Origin: Nitrospiraceae bacterium
GTDB taxonomy: Bacteria; Nitrospirota; Nitrospiria; Nitrospirales; UBA8639
Length of the DNA: 9,589 nt
Assembly (NCBI GenBank): GCA_003523945.1
Contig: DOFS01000101.1
Location: 1 to 9,589 of the forward strand
Reading direction: 5' to 3'
Position numbers and translations under genes: made by a program. The notes beneath the pieces were generated by a model that saw only the letters and a list, made by a program, of their open reading frames with translations, made no database searches and was not told the origin of the DNA. Position 1 is the first letter of the stretch. The number at the start of each line of letters is the position of its first letter. Of the stretch, positions 1-7,043 are shown one piece after another.

Positions 1-1116
1 AATTGCCAGGCCTGTTCGGTGTTGTTGGCCAATCCGGAAACAAAGTCATTAGTGTTTTACCACGCCATTGGTGACCGACCGCCAAAACCCGGAATGGCCT
101 TTCCATGGTCGCAGGGGATTGCGGGATCAGTCTTCGCCACCGGAGAACCGGTGGTGATCAAAGACGCAAAGGATGATCAGCGTCACTTCGGGGAAATTGA
201 TCAACTGACCGGATTCCATACCAAGGACATGATTGCCATTCCCCTCCACCGATGGGAAGGACATCCCATTGGTGTCCTGGAGGTGATGAATAAGCGGAAT
301 GACAGTTTAAATCAGGACGATGTGGCTATCTTAATGATCATAGGGGCCTTTACGGCACTGTCCATTGAACAGGCCCGGTTATTTCAGGAGGCTAAATTAG
401 CAGAAGTCGCACGAATCCTGGGAAACATTGGGCATGATGTCAAAAATATGCTTATGCCGGTACTGTGTGGGACTTCCCTTTTGAGAGATGAGATGAATGA
501 AGTCTTCGCCGATCTTCCGGATTTTGATCCGGACAAAGGCCGGATCAGCCATGAATTATGTCTTGAGGTCCTTGAGATGGTGGCGAATAATGCAAAACGG
601 ATTCAAGAGCGCGTCAAAGAAATTGCCGATTGCGTAAAGGGATTGACGAGTCCCCCACGCTTTGCCCCGTGTAAGCTTCACCATGTTGTCTCCTCCGTGT
701 TTGATACCTTGAAGCTGGCGGCCCAGGAAAAAGGCATTACCCTGGTTCACGAAGGAATTCTGGAATTGCCGGTGATGCAAGCCGATGAATCACGGTTGTT
801 CAACGCCTTTTATAATCTTGTCAACAACGCTATTTCCGAAGTTCCCAAAGGGGGGTCAATTACGATAAAGGGACAAATTGAAGCGATGGGAAAGACGGTT
901 CACGTGTCCGTGATTGATACCGGGCGAGGGATGCCAGCCGAAATTCGAGATACCTTATTCACCAGTCGAGCGATTAGCCGGAAACAGGGTGGAACCGGGT
1001 TGGGTACAAAAATTGTCAAGGATGTCATCGAAGCTCATTCGGGAGTCATTGCGGTAGAGAGTGAAATTAACGTAGGAACCATTTTTCACATTCATTTGCC
1101 CTTGGGCGGTTCTTGA
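1..1116 (+). CDS. GAF-domain sensor histidine kinase, 5' end outside window
   Basis: The reading frame is open from base 1, so the gene begins upstream; the GTG at 19 lies inside the GAF domain and is not a real start. Numbering from that codon, residues 1-120 are a GAF ligand-sensing domain (GIAGSVFATGEP, AIPL and GVLEVMNK are typical). Residues 125-210 form the dimerisation/phosphoacceptor helices with the H-box GNIGHDVKN, phospho-His H139. Residues 220-365 are the HATPase_c domain, with an N-box around N269-N270, G1 motif DTGRGM (300-305) and G2 motif GGTGLGTKIV (324-333). No membrane span is visible, so a cytoplasmic kinase is likely. It should autophosphorylate on H139 and pass phosphate to a receiver not seen in this window. 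All catalytic motifs are intact, in contrast to the cyclase 188 bp downstream. The family call is firm; the signal and partner are unknown. Confidence 0.93.
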   Translation, partial: NCQACSVLLANPETKSLVFYHAIGDRPPKPGMAFPWSQGIAGSVFATGEPVVIKDAKDDQRHFGEIDQLTGFHTKDMIAIPLHRWEGHPIGVLEVMNKRNDSLNQDDVAILMIIGAFTALSIEQARLFQEAKLAEVARILGNIGHDVKNMLMPVLCGTSLLRDEMNEVFADLPDFDPDKGRISHELCLEVLEMVANNAKRIQERVKEIADCVKGLTSPPRFAPCKLHHVVSSVFDTLKLAAQEKGITLVHEGILELPVMQADESRLFNAFYNLVNNAISEVPKGGSITIKGQIEAMGKTVHVSVIDTGRGMPAEIRDTLFTSRAISRKQGGTGLGTKIVKDVIEAHSGVIAVESEINVGTIFHIHLPLGGS

Positions 1117-1304
1117 GGTTTGCCATCTGGTTTATGGGTCTCCCTGAGTTCTGGAAACTGGTTACGTGGCGAGGGCAGCCTTGTGCATCGTTCATGGTCT
1201 GATGAATCGGAACTATGTTCTCGCGCCTGATCGTAAAAAGCTTTGTAGATTTCCTTCCGTTTGCGTTTGTATGTTAGGGGACCTGAACCGTTAAGGGGAT
1301 CCCT

Positions 1305-3280
1305 GTGGGCCAATCTCCTCTTCGTTCTTTTGTCTTTTAAATTGGCGTCATGACCCTCCTCGTTCTTCTCGTTGTCATGGGTCTTCGGTGGGAAGGCGCA
1401 TTGGAAAGCGTGGAACTTGATGCCTACGATTGGTCGATGCGTCTTCGTCCAACCAACCCAAGTCTGAGCCCCCCTATTACCCTGGTGTCCATTACCGACC
1501 AGGATATTCGGAAATTAGGGCATTGGCCGGTGACCGATGAAATCCTCGCCAATGGGCTGGAAATCATGACCTCTTTTCATCCTCGAGCGATCGGAGTGGA
1601 TATTTATCGAGATTTGGAAGTACCGCCCGGGCGGCAGGAATTGGATCGGGTCCTTGAGGCACATCCGGAAATTCTGATGGTAATGAAATTTGGGGAAATT
1701 GAGAAGGGGGGGATTCCCAGTCCCGCTATTTTGCGAGGGACGGATCGTGTCGGGTTTAATGATGTGGTCGTTGACTCCGGGGGGTATCGTTCGCCGGGGA
1801 CTCCTATACTTGGATGATGGAACCAATTTTTATCGCTCGTTTTCTTTGCTGCTGGCTCTGCAATATTTACGGCAGGAGGATATCGTCCCAAAACCTGCCG
1901 CCCAGAATTCTGACTGGGTGCAACTAGGGAAAACAGTCATCCACCCCTTCGAATCGTACGATGGGGGATATGGGGATGCCGATGCTCAGGGGTGTCAATT
2001 TCTGTTAGATCTTGAGCGAGGGAAGAACGTCTTCCCAGCTATTTCATTTGGGTCGGTTCTGGCAGGAAGCTTCAATACGGAGCTGGTTCAGGACCACATC
2101 GTGCGTATCGGGGTGGTCGCCCAAGGCGTCAAAGATTATTTTTATACCTCACAATGCGGAACACTTATGGTGTGTCCACCAATTCCAGGAATTGAGCTGC
2201 ATGGATATATGGTGCACCAATTGCTTCGTTTGGCGAAGGAGGAAGGCTACGGCCCCCATCGCGACGTTTCCAGAATCTCAGGAGGCAGTCTGGACCGGGC
2301 TATGGGTGCTCGTGGGAGGATTTATTGGCGCGTGGGTTCGAGGAGCATGGCGCTTCTCTCTGGCAGTACTCATCGGGATCCTACTGCTTGGCGGGGTGGT
2401 GGTGAGTGGGATGATGTATGGCAAGTGAATTCCGTTTATTCCTCCAGCCATTGGATTAGTGGTCAATGCCATGGTTGTGACTGCCTGGCTCTCAAATCGG
2501 GAAAAGCAGGACCGGACGCTTCTAATGTCACTTTTTTCCCGACATGTTTCGCCGGAGGTGGCCGGGGCTGTCTGGGAAAAGCGGGAGCAGTTCCTGGAGA
2601 ACGGCCGGCTGCGCCCACAATAATTGATTGTAACGACGTTGTTTACCGATCTTGAAGGGTTCACGACCATTGCGGAAAATATGAAACCCAATACATTGCT
2701 GGACTGGCTCAATACCTATATGGAAAGAATGGTAGTTATCATCAACGACTACGGAGGGATGGTTGATGATTATCATGGAGACATGATCAAAGCGGATTTC
2801 GGGGTATTTCGCCTGGGACCAACTGAAGAGGACGAACGGCAGGATGCCAAAAATGCGGTAAATTGTGCTTTGGTCCTGGAACAGGAAATGAGAAGCCTCA
2901 ATTCTCAATGGCAAAAGCAGGGCCTGCCGGTTGTGCGAATGCGGATAGGCATTGAGACGGGGCCGGTTGTGGCCGGAAGTCTGGGTAGTGCACAACGGCT
3001 CAAATTTACGACAATTGGAGACTCCGTAAACATTGCGTCCCGACTTGAAAGTTTCCAAAAAGACTCCTTGGAGACCTGGTCGAAAAATGAAGTCTGTCGG
3101 ATCCTTATCGGAGAAACGACTAAACAGTATCTTGGGGATCACTCGTGGGAGCTACGTGAAGTCGGCATAGTCACGCTAAGGGGGAAAACCACCGGCATTT
3201 CTATCTACCGGTTGGTCCCTAAGCTAGTTGGCCAGAAGCACTGTCCGTCTACGACTCCCCTGGAACAAGTCAGAGGATAG
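1305..3280 (+). pseudogene. CHASE2-domain adenylate/guanylate cyclase, multiply disrupted
   Basis: Joining three frames gives a classic architecture: N-terminal membrane span (about 1340-1385), extracytoplasmic CHASE2 sensor (about 1390-2240; AYDWSMRLRP, GVDIYRD and FNDVVVDSGG are diagnostic), three membrane spans (about 2290-2500), then a class III cyclase domain (2624-3230). The cyclase keeps metal-binding aspartates in FTDLEGFT and HGDMIKADFG and the NIASR transition-state motif (Asn and Arg). Lesions are: TAA at 1338-1340 if translation starts at the GTG at 1305 (AAGGGG ribosome site at 1293-1298), otherwise ATG 1350 is the start; a +1 shift in the G6 run at 1779-1784 (five Gs restore frame); a +1 shift in the C5 run at 2253-2257; TGA at 2426-2428 where a Trp codon is expected between spans two and three; and TAA at 2621-2623 just before the cyclase domain. 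The cyclase domain alone is open from the TTG at 2624 but has no ribosome site, so production is doubtful. Confidence 0.9.
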
Positions 3281-3369
3281 CCCATGAGCCTGTGCATCCC
3301 GGTTGAAAAAGGGTTAGCTTTCGAAGAGGAACAAGGAAAAAGTGTGAGGGAGAGGTCTGGCTTGAGTGG

Positions 3370-3399
3370 TTGCCTTCTCCATTCATACCTGGACATAAT
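3370..3399 (+). promoter_or_regulatory. Possible sigma70-type promoter for the GAF/AAA+ regulator
   Basis: TTGCCT (3370-3375) and CATAAT (3394-3399) are separated by 18 bp, close to the -35/-10 consensus, and lie about 65 bp before the ATG at 3464. The match is by eye only, in a 183-bp gap after the cyclase pseudogene. Confidence 0.33.
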
Positions 3400-3411
3400 G
3401 TAAGAAACAAC

Positions 3412-3440
3412 TGTCCCCTGTGGTGCTTGGCGTGGGGACA
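3412..3440. repeat. Inverted repeat in the leader of the GAF/AAA+ regulator
   Basis: Perfect 7-bp arms TGTCCCC (3412-3418) and GGGGACA (3434-3440) with a 15-nt spacer. They lie just downstream of the candidate promoter and 24 bp before the start codon. This could be an operator for autoregulation or a leader hairpin; there is no U-run, so it is not a simple terminator. Confidence 0.4.
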
Positions 3441-3463
3441 AGGGAATTGCCGGGAAACCCGTC

Positions 3464-5032
3464 ATGCCGAATCGATCCGGGAAACAAGAAACCCCCCTGA
3501 GGATAATAGACCTCCCCGAACCGTTTCTGCTTCAGATCAATCAGGAGCAGGAATTACGAGCCCTCTTGCAAATCATTGAAAAGGAATCCCGCCAGTTATT
3601 ACAGGCAGAGGGGATAAGCGTGTTTCTGCTGGATCGTAAGGAATGTGAATTGTGGTTTCCCCTCCCCGTGAGCGGCCAGGTGCTTCGGCTGGATGCTCGC
3701 TTAGGGATTGTGGGCGCCTGTGTGGCGACAGGGGAGTTGATCAATGTCAGAGATGCGCAATCAGACTCAAGGTTTTTTTCCGGCATCGACACCCAAATCA
3801 AGCGGCAAACACAGACTCTGTTAGCGCTGCCGATCCGAGACAGAACTGGAGAAATCTTCGGAGTGTTTGAGGCCGTGAATAAAAAAGGCAAGGAATTTAC
3901 GGCTCAAGATGAAAGTGTGGCCCAATCGTTGGTTGATGGCATTGCCATCCCTCTTCAGAAGTTTCATTTGTTGGAACAATTGCGGCAGGAACGCGAACGG
4001 TTGCAACAGGAAAACGCGCATCTTTGGAAAGAGGTTGAAGGACAGTTCTCCACGAAAAGGCTTATGGGAAACAGCCTGCCCATGCAACGCCTGATTAGAG
4101 TCATCGATCAGGTCCGGGATAGTTCAGTGGATGTGCTCATAACCGGGGAAAATGGAACCGGGAAGGAATTGGTGGCCAAAGCCATTCATTACAGTAGCCC
4201 ACGGGCCCGGCAATCGTTTGTTGCGATCAATTGTGCCGCCCTTCCCGAAACATTAATCGAAAGTGAATTATTTGGAATTAGCAAAGGTACTGCGACAGAT
4301 GTGGAGGCTCGAATAGGCAAGTTTGAACAGGCGAATAAGGGCACGCTGTTCCTGGATGAAATTGGAGATCTGGGCTTAAGCGCACAGGCCAAAGTGCTGC
4401 GAGTGCTTCAAGAACGGGCCGTCGAACCGGTGGGAAAGCGTGAGGCGATTCCCCTCAATATCCGGATCATTGCGGCCACCAATAAAAATTTAGAAGCCGC
4501 GATCAAGGCTGGCGAGTTTCGAGACGACCTCTACTACCGTCTCAAGGTTGTCCATGTGCATACGCCGGCTTTGAGGGAGATCCCGGCTGATATCCCCCTC
4601 CTCGCCAATTATTTTCTTGATTTGTACAGTACGCAGATGGAACGACCCAGGAAAAAATTGTCCGCCAGGGCTATGCAGCGCTTCATGGAATATTCCTGGC
4701 CTGGAAACATCCGGCAGTTAGAAAATGAAATAAAACGATTAATGGTCATGGTTCGTGGAACGACGATAAACGAGGATGCGCTCGAAGAAGGCATCCGAAG
4801 CCCTGCTCAAATGACCGGAGGCACGGTAGATCCGAAAGGCCGTAGTCTTCATCAAGCAATCGATGAATTGGAGCAACGGATGATTAAGGAGACTTTGTTG
4901 GCCTGCCGGTTCAATCAAGTCCAGACCGCCAAACGGTTGGGCTTGAGCCGGCAGGGACTTATCAAAAAAATCAAACGTCATAACATTCAGGTCAATTACT
5001 TGCGGGATGAAGTTTACGAATCCCCCTCATAG
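3464..5032 (+). CDS. GAF / AAA+ / Fis-type transcription regulator with altered GAFTGA loop
   Basis: A 522-residue bacterial enhancer-binding-protein architecture. Residues 30-165 are a GAF domain (GIVGACVATGE, ALPI, GVFEAVNK), similar in style to the GAF of the kinase at 1-1116. Residues 167-195 look like a coiled-coil linker (EQLRQERERLQQEN). Residues 200-440 are the AAA+ domain: Walker A GENGTGKE (228-235), Walker B GTLFLDEIGD (293-302), sensor I RIIAATN (334-340), arginine finger region FRDDLYYRL (352-360), sensor II WPGNIRQLEN (412-421). Residues 480-508 are a Fis-type helix-turn-helix (TAKRLGLSRQGLIKKIKR). ATP hydrolysis motifs are complete, but the sigma54-contact loop reads GTATDV (275-280) instead of GAFTGA, so open-complex activation of sigma54 polymerase is uncertain. 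There is no receiver domain; control is presumably by a small molecule or partner binding GAF. The start is ATG 3464 with a weak ribosome site; no lesions seen. Confidence 0.93.
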   Translation: MPNRSGKQETPLRIIDLPEPFLLQINQEQELRALLQIIEKESRQLLQAEGISVFLLDRKECELWFPLPVSGQVLRLDARLGIVGACVATGELINVRDAQSDSRFFSGIDTQIKRQTQTLLALPIRDRTGEIFGVFEAVNKKGKEFTAQDESVAQSLVDGIAIPLQKFHLLEQLRQERERLQQENAHLWKEVEGQFSTKRLMGNSLPMQRLIRVIDQVRDSSVDVLITGENGTGKELVAKAIHYSSPRARQSFVAINCAALPETLIESELFGISKGTATDVEARIGKFEQANKGTLFLDEIGDLGLSAQAKVLRVLQERAVEPVGKREAIPLNIRIIAATNKNLEAAIKAGEFRDDLYYRLKVVHVHTPALREIPADIPLLANYFLDLYSTQMERPRKKLSARAMQRFMEYSWPGNIRQLENEIKRLMVMVRGTTINEDALEEGIRSPAQMTGGTVDPKGRSLHQAIDELEQRMIKETLLACRFNQVQTAKRLGLSRQGLIKKIKRHNIQVNYLRDEVYESPS

Positions 5033-5503
5033 CTGTTTTTTTAATGCCGCTGCTCTTCACGCTCTTCCTCACCCCTCACATATCTACCCCCATTCCTCAA
5101 CCCTATTCAAGGACATTAACCAACCTCTTGTCTAAAAGGGTGTTCCCGCCTCAATTAGGGAATTAGGCGGATCAACCTTATTTGTTTTTCACTGTTCGGC
5201 TTTTCAATGGTATTGAGGGCACGAAAACAAAAAACCCGCACTGTTTCAAATTATGTGAAGGAATAATGATCCCTTTTGGGTTGCCTATTTTCGCTACCGA
5301 GCTTTTCATGGACACCCCTGATGTTAATACTTTGTAATAATATTGGGTAATGAGAAGGTCAATTCCAATTTAGCGGTGGCTGGAATGATGATGGGGAGAT
5401 GGCGGGGACGACCACAAGCGGAGACATTCGGGGATAGTACCTAAAGGACGAAAAGGATGGGATGGCTCCCTGCTAGCGATAGCCGGTGACGATCAAGATA
5501 GTT
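5033..5503. other. Intergenic stretch without a convincing gene
   Basis: Apart from the hairpin at 5146-5170 no feature is supported. A 23-codon plus-strand reading frame at 5266-5337 (MIPFGLPIF...) has an AAGGA sequence in front of its ATG, but there is no second copy or family to back it, so it is not called as a gene. Confidence 0.5.
5146..5170 (+). terminator. Hairpin downstream of the GAF/AAA+ regulator, possible terminator
   Basis: Arms CCGCCT (5146-5151) and AGGCGG (5165-5170) extend inward with AATT/AATT around an AGGG loop, with one unpaired C at 5152. A T-rich stretch follows about 9 bp later (from about 5179), which is further than in an ideal intrinsic terminator. It sits 114 bp after the regulator's stop codon. 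Confidence 0.45.
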
Positions 5504-5711
5504 GCCGGGTTTCAGCCCGGCAGCCGAGTTCCTTTTGTTTCGCCAAAAAGATCCAAAATCATCGACGCCTCGCCCGATCTCATTCAAGATGGGAGGGACG
5601 CGAGCCTGGGGAGGGCGGCCCAACTCGCTGCGCTCACACAAAGCCGCCGGTTCATGGGAGCGTCCGACTCAAAGACCGGACGGCAGGCGTCCCTCAGCGG
5701 CGGGGGGACAC
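5504..5711. repeat. Dispersed GC-rich intergenic repeat, Nitrospira-type
   Basis: This block begins with a hairpin, GCCGGG (5504-5509) and CCCGGC (5516-5521) around a six-base loop, and ends in a C/G-rich CAGCGGCGGGGGGACAC segment. Its base composition differs sharply from the AT-rich DNA to its right. From memory, very similar blocks (AGCCGAGTTCCTTTTGTTTCG, then AACTCGCTGCGCTCA, then CAGCGGCGGGG) recur between genes in Nitrospira genomes and give rise to spurious hypothetical proteins. Only one copy is present in this window, so the repeat status rests on recall and boundaries are approximate. The open frames through it on both strands are not called as genes. Confidence 0.5.
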
Positions 5712-5774
5712 ACAGATAAAGAAGCCTGGGGAAATTAATTGGAGACACTATCACTAGTATATTCATTATAATTT

Positions 5775-5882
5775 TCACTTGTTCCAATTTGATAGGAACA
5801 GCACCCATGCAACCGCCAGCCCGATCACGCAGCTTATCGAGGTCCCCAAGGCGATGTTTTGATAAATCTCGTACAGTTGCAT
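5775..5882 (-). CDS. Small single-span membrane protein, copy A (35 aa)
   Basis: ATG at 5882, TGA at 5775-5777. The protein starts MQLYEIYQNIAL, has one hydrophobic span at about residues 11-31 (rich in Gly, Ile, Val, Leu, with VAWVLFLS at its end) and a short polar tail SNWNK. AAAAAGG lies eight bases before the ATG. Copy B, 591 bp away, is identical at 31 of 35 residues. Fourteen nucleotides differ over the 35 sense codons, ten at third positions, with nine codons changed synonymously. That pattern shows selection on this reading frame. In the alternative longer minus-strand frame over the same DNA nine residues would differ instead of four. Function is unrecognised. It could be a small subunit or regulator of a membrane complex, or a type I toxin-like peptide. 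It likely sits in the inner membrane. Confidence 0.8.
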   Translation of the reverse strand: MQLYEIYQNIALGTSISCVIGLAVAWVLFLSNWNK

Positions 5883-5991
5883 GAGAGAAACCTTTTTCAA
5901 ATTTGATGGAAGATTCATAGTGGATTCTTAGTGAACATTTCTTCTTCCAGTTCTCATATTTATGAAAAAGCAAACACGATGCCGTTTTTGC

Positions 5992-6003
5992 ATGAAGTTT
6001 CAT
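5992..6003 (-). promoter_or_regulatory. Conserved upstream inverted-repeat box, copy A
   Basis: ATGAAACTTCAT on the minus strand is an inverted repeat (ATGAA, 2-nt gap, TTCAT), 110 bp upstream of the small-ORF ATG. The same position relative to copy B has ATGAAACCTCAT. Conservation between otherwise diverged upstream regions suggests an operator or part of a promoter. Confidence 0.4.
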
Positions 6004-6098
6004 GGATTTGATGATTTCATAATTAAAAACAATAGTTTATGGATTAAAAATGAATTATTAGGCCGTTCGCGGAATTCGATAATTTGTGTCGAAATGGT

Positions 6099-6127
6099 CA
6101 CGAGGTTGTCACCGTGTCAACCTCGTG
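6099..6127. promoter_or_regulatory. 29-nt palindrome upstream of small ORF copy A
   Basis: Perfect 10-bp arms CACGAGGTTG (6099-6108) and CAACCTCGTG (6118-6127). Inside them CAC and GTG also pair around a central C, leaving one T:T mismatch, so nearly all 29 positions are symmetric. It lies 217-245 bp upstream of the copy-A start. The equivalent site near copy B (6679-6707) keeps GGTCACG and GTTGTCAC but not the full symmetry. Likely a protein-binding site for a dimeric regulator; no U-run follows. Confidence 0.45.
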
Positions 6128-6365
6128 TTCTCCATTCTCCTGCGGCACCAGGAAAAATGTTGTTGGAAAAAAGAGGTAGGGAGCAAAGTTCGTGTCAGGG
6201 GGTTGGGGGACAAGCAAGGGGTAGAAAACTCCTGCCGACGGGTTGGAACCCTGAGGAGAGTGGATCTCCCCAGCCGATCTGCGTGGAGCCGGCGAAAACA
6301 CCTGCCATCAGCGTCCCTTTGGGGGAAAGTGTCTCTATTCCATGATGAAGTTGAGGTCTCTTCTG

Positions 6366-6473
6366 TTATTTGTCCCGGTTTGACAGGAATAGAACCCATG
6401 CCACTGCCAGCCCGATCACGCAGCTTATCGAGGTTCCTATGACGATGTTTTGATAAATCTCGTAGAGTTGCAT
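6366..6473 (-). CDS. Small single-span membrane protein, copy B (35 aa)
   Basis: ATG at 6473, TAA at 6366-6368. It is the paralogue of the gene at 5775-5882, differing at A11V, L12I, W33R and N34D relative to that copy; the hydrophobic core and the N-terminal MQLYEIYQN are unchanged. The eight bases before the ATG (TTTCTCTC) are identical in both copies, but the ribosome site is weaker here (CAAGAG rather than AAAAAGG), so expression may differ. Both genes point the same way. Whether they share a transcript is not clear, because conserved upstream blocks precede each copy and suggest that each has its own promoter. Even the two conservative core changes keep hydrophobicity, as expected for a functional membrane span. 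Function unknown. Confidence 0.8.
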   Translation of the reverse strand: MQLYEIYQNIVIGTSISCVIGLAVAWVLFLSNRDK

Positions 6474-6572
6474 GAGAGAAACTCTTGGACAATTTCATGA
6501 AAGTCTTCTCTTAGATTCCGGGTAATTGCTCCTGGCACTTTTAAAATTAAGCAACCATGGTGCCGCTTGTGA

Positions 6573-6584
6573 ATGAGGTTTCAT
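6573..6584 (-). promoter_or_regulatory. Conserved upstream inverted-repeat box, copy B
   Basis: ATGAAACCTCAT on the minus strand keeps the ATGA / TCAT arms of the copy-A box, 100 bp upstream of the second small ORF. No Shine-Dalgarno precedes either ATG in these boxes, so a regulatory site is preferred over an upstream gene start. Confidence 0.38.
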
Positions 6585-6812
6585 CGAATCGGATTTATCT
6601 GTTTAAAATTAATTAGTTGAGAGTGTAAATTCGATGGAAATCATAGCGACTGGATTCGATCGCATTGATCTGAGTGGTCACGTTGTTGTCACTGTGCGAC
6701 TCCTGTTCTTTTTAATGGGGCACAAGTCAACAGTTAGTTGTGTAGGGAATGGAGATTTTTGGTCAGGAGAAAGAGGTGCAGCAAGAGTATTATTTGCTTT
6801 TTGGCAGGATAC

Positions 6813-6848
6813 AAAAAAAATCCATTCCCGCCTGTGGTTGACGGGAAT
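6813..6848 (-). terminator. Intrinsic terminator, minus strand
   Basis: Read on the minus strand: ATTCCCG and CGGGAAT (perfect 7-bp arms, plus positions 6842-6848 and 6824-6830) around an 11-nt loop, then GGA and a run of eight T (plus-strand A run 6813-6820). It would stop transcription coming from the right before it enters the small-ORF units. Confidence 0.65.
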
Positions 6849-7043
6849 CTCTCTTAGATTTGTGTCGATGGAATCCCGCATTCAATCGGCGGGGAGGCCC
6901 ATATAAGTAAAAATCTGCGGGGATGTATGGCTAGGTGGGATAGAGAAAGAGCATGAAGCGGTGAGAGGTCAAGCATGGCGGGAATGAGCTGTCTATGACA
7001 GCGGCATTATCTTTCTGGGAAATGAAATTCTAGATTCAAGCCC
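6849..7043. other. Non-coding gap between two terminator candidates
   Basis: Nothing recognisable here on either strand. With the sequence from 6711 it forms a gap of about 330 bp between the second small-ORF unit and the CHAT remnant's terminator; an open frame spanning 6634-6906 on the plus strand crosses the conserved upstream block and the terminator and is not considered a gene. Confidence 0.5.

Larger units (their letters stand above)
5775..6130 (-). repeat. Tandem duplicated unit, copy A (small ORF plus upstream region)
   Basis: Contains the small ORF at its 3' end and, in plus-strand order, the conserved blocks GAGAGAAAC next to the ATG, TGCCG..TT.TG.ATGA.GTTTCAT at about 5981-6003, AATTCGAT at about 6073-6080, and GGTCACG..GTTGTCAC.GTG at about 6097-6117. 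The spacing of blocks is kept to within about 10 bp of the second unit. DNA between blocks is AT-rich and diverged. Confidence 0.7.
6366..6710 (-). repeat. Tandem duplicated unit, copy B (small ORF plus upstream region)
   Basis: Second copy of the unit at 5775-6130, direct orientation, offset 591 bp at the start codons and 580 bp at the distal block. The coding part is much more similar between copies than the DNA between conserved blocks, which indicates an old duplication maintained by selection on the ORF and on discrete upstream sites. About 235 bp of unrelated DNA (6131-6365) separates the units; I see no gene there. Confidence 0.68.

Noticed and set aside
1779..2623. Programmed frameshifting or stop readthrough in the CHASE2 cyclase
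   Set aside because: Two shifts plus at least two different stop codons (TGA and TAA) in one gene, with no recoding signal seen, fit decay far better.
3363..3453. Possible sigma54 (-24/-12) promoters such as TGGCTTGAGTGGTTGCC and TGGGGACAAGGGAATTGCC
   Set aside because: The spacing between GG and GC is off by one or more bases, which is not tolerated by sigma54.
5266..5337. 23-codon plus-strand ORF with an AAGGA site
   Set aside because: No paralogue, no recognisable family and a chance ribosome site is easy in AT/purine-rich DNA; left as an unsupported possibility.
5486..5738. Plus-strand open frames through the GC-rich block
   Set aside because: No ribosome site, overlap with a repeat-like block, and several overlapping frames are open at once; typical spurious translations of such repeats.
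5992..6003. ATG in the conserved upstream box as start of an extra small gene (MKLH / MKPH)
   Set aside because: No Shine-Dalgarno in either copy, the translations diverge after a few codons, and the conserved core is an inverted repeat.
5584..6498. Two longer minus-strand frames (5584-6003 and 6109-6498) that resemble each other over FSHAT-RDLSKHR... DLDKLRDRAG
   Set aside because: Their similarity lies exactly over the 35-aa ORFs in another frame. Nine residues differ there against four in the short frame, and copy A runs on into the GC-rich repeat; they are shadows.
6634..6906. 90-codon plus-strand frame
   Set aside because: It overlaps the conserved upstream block of the small-ORF unit and runs through a clear minus-strand terminator hairpin; no family resemblance.
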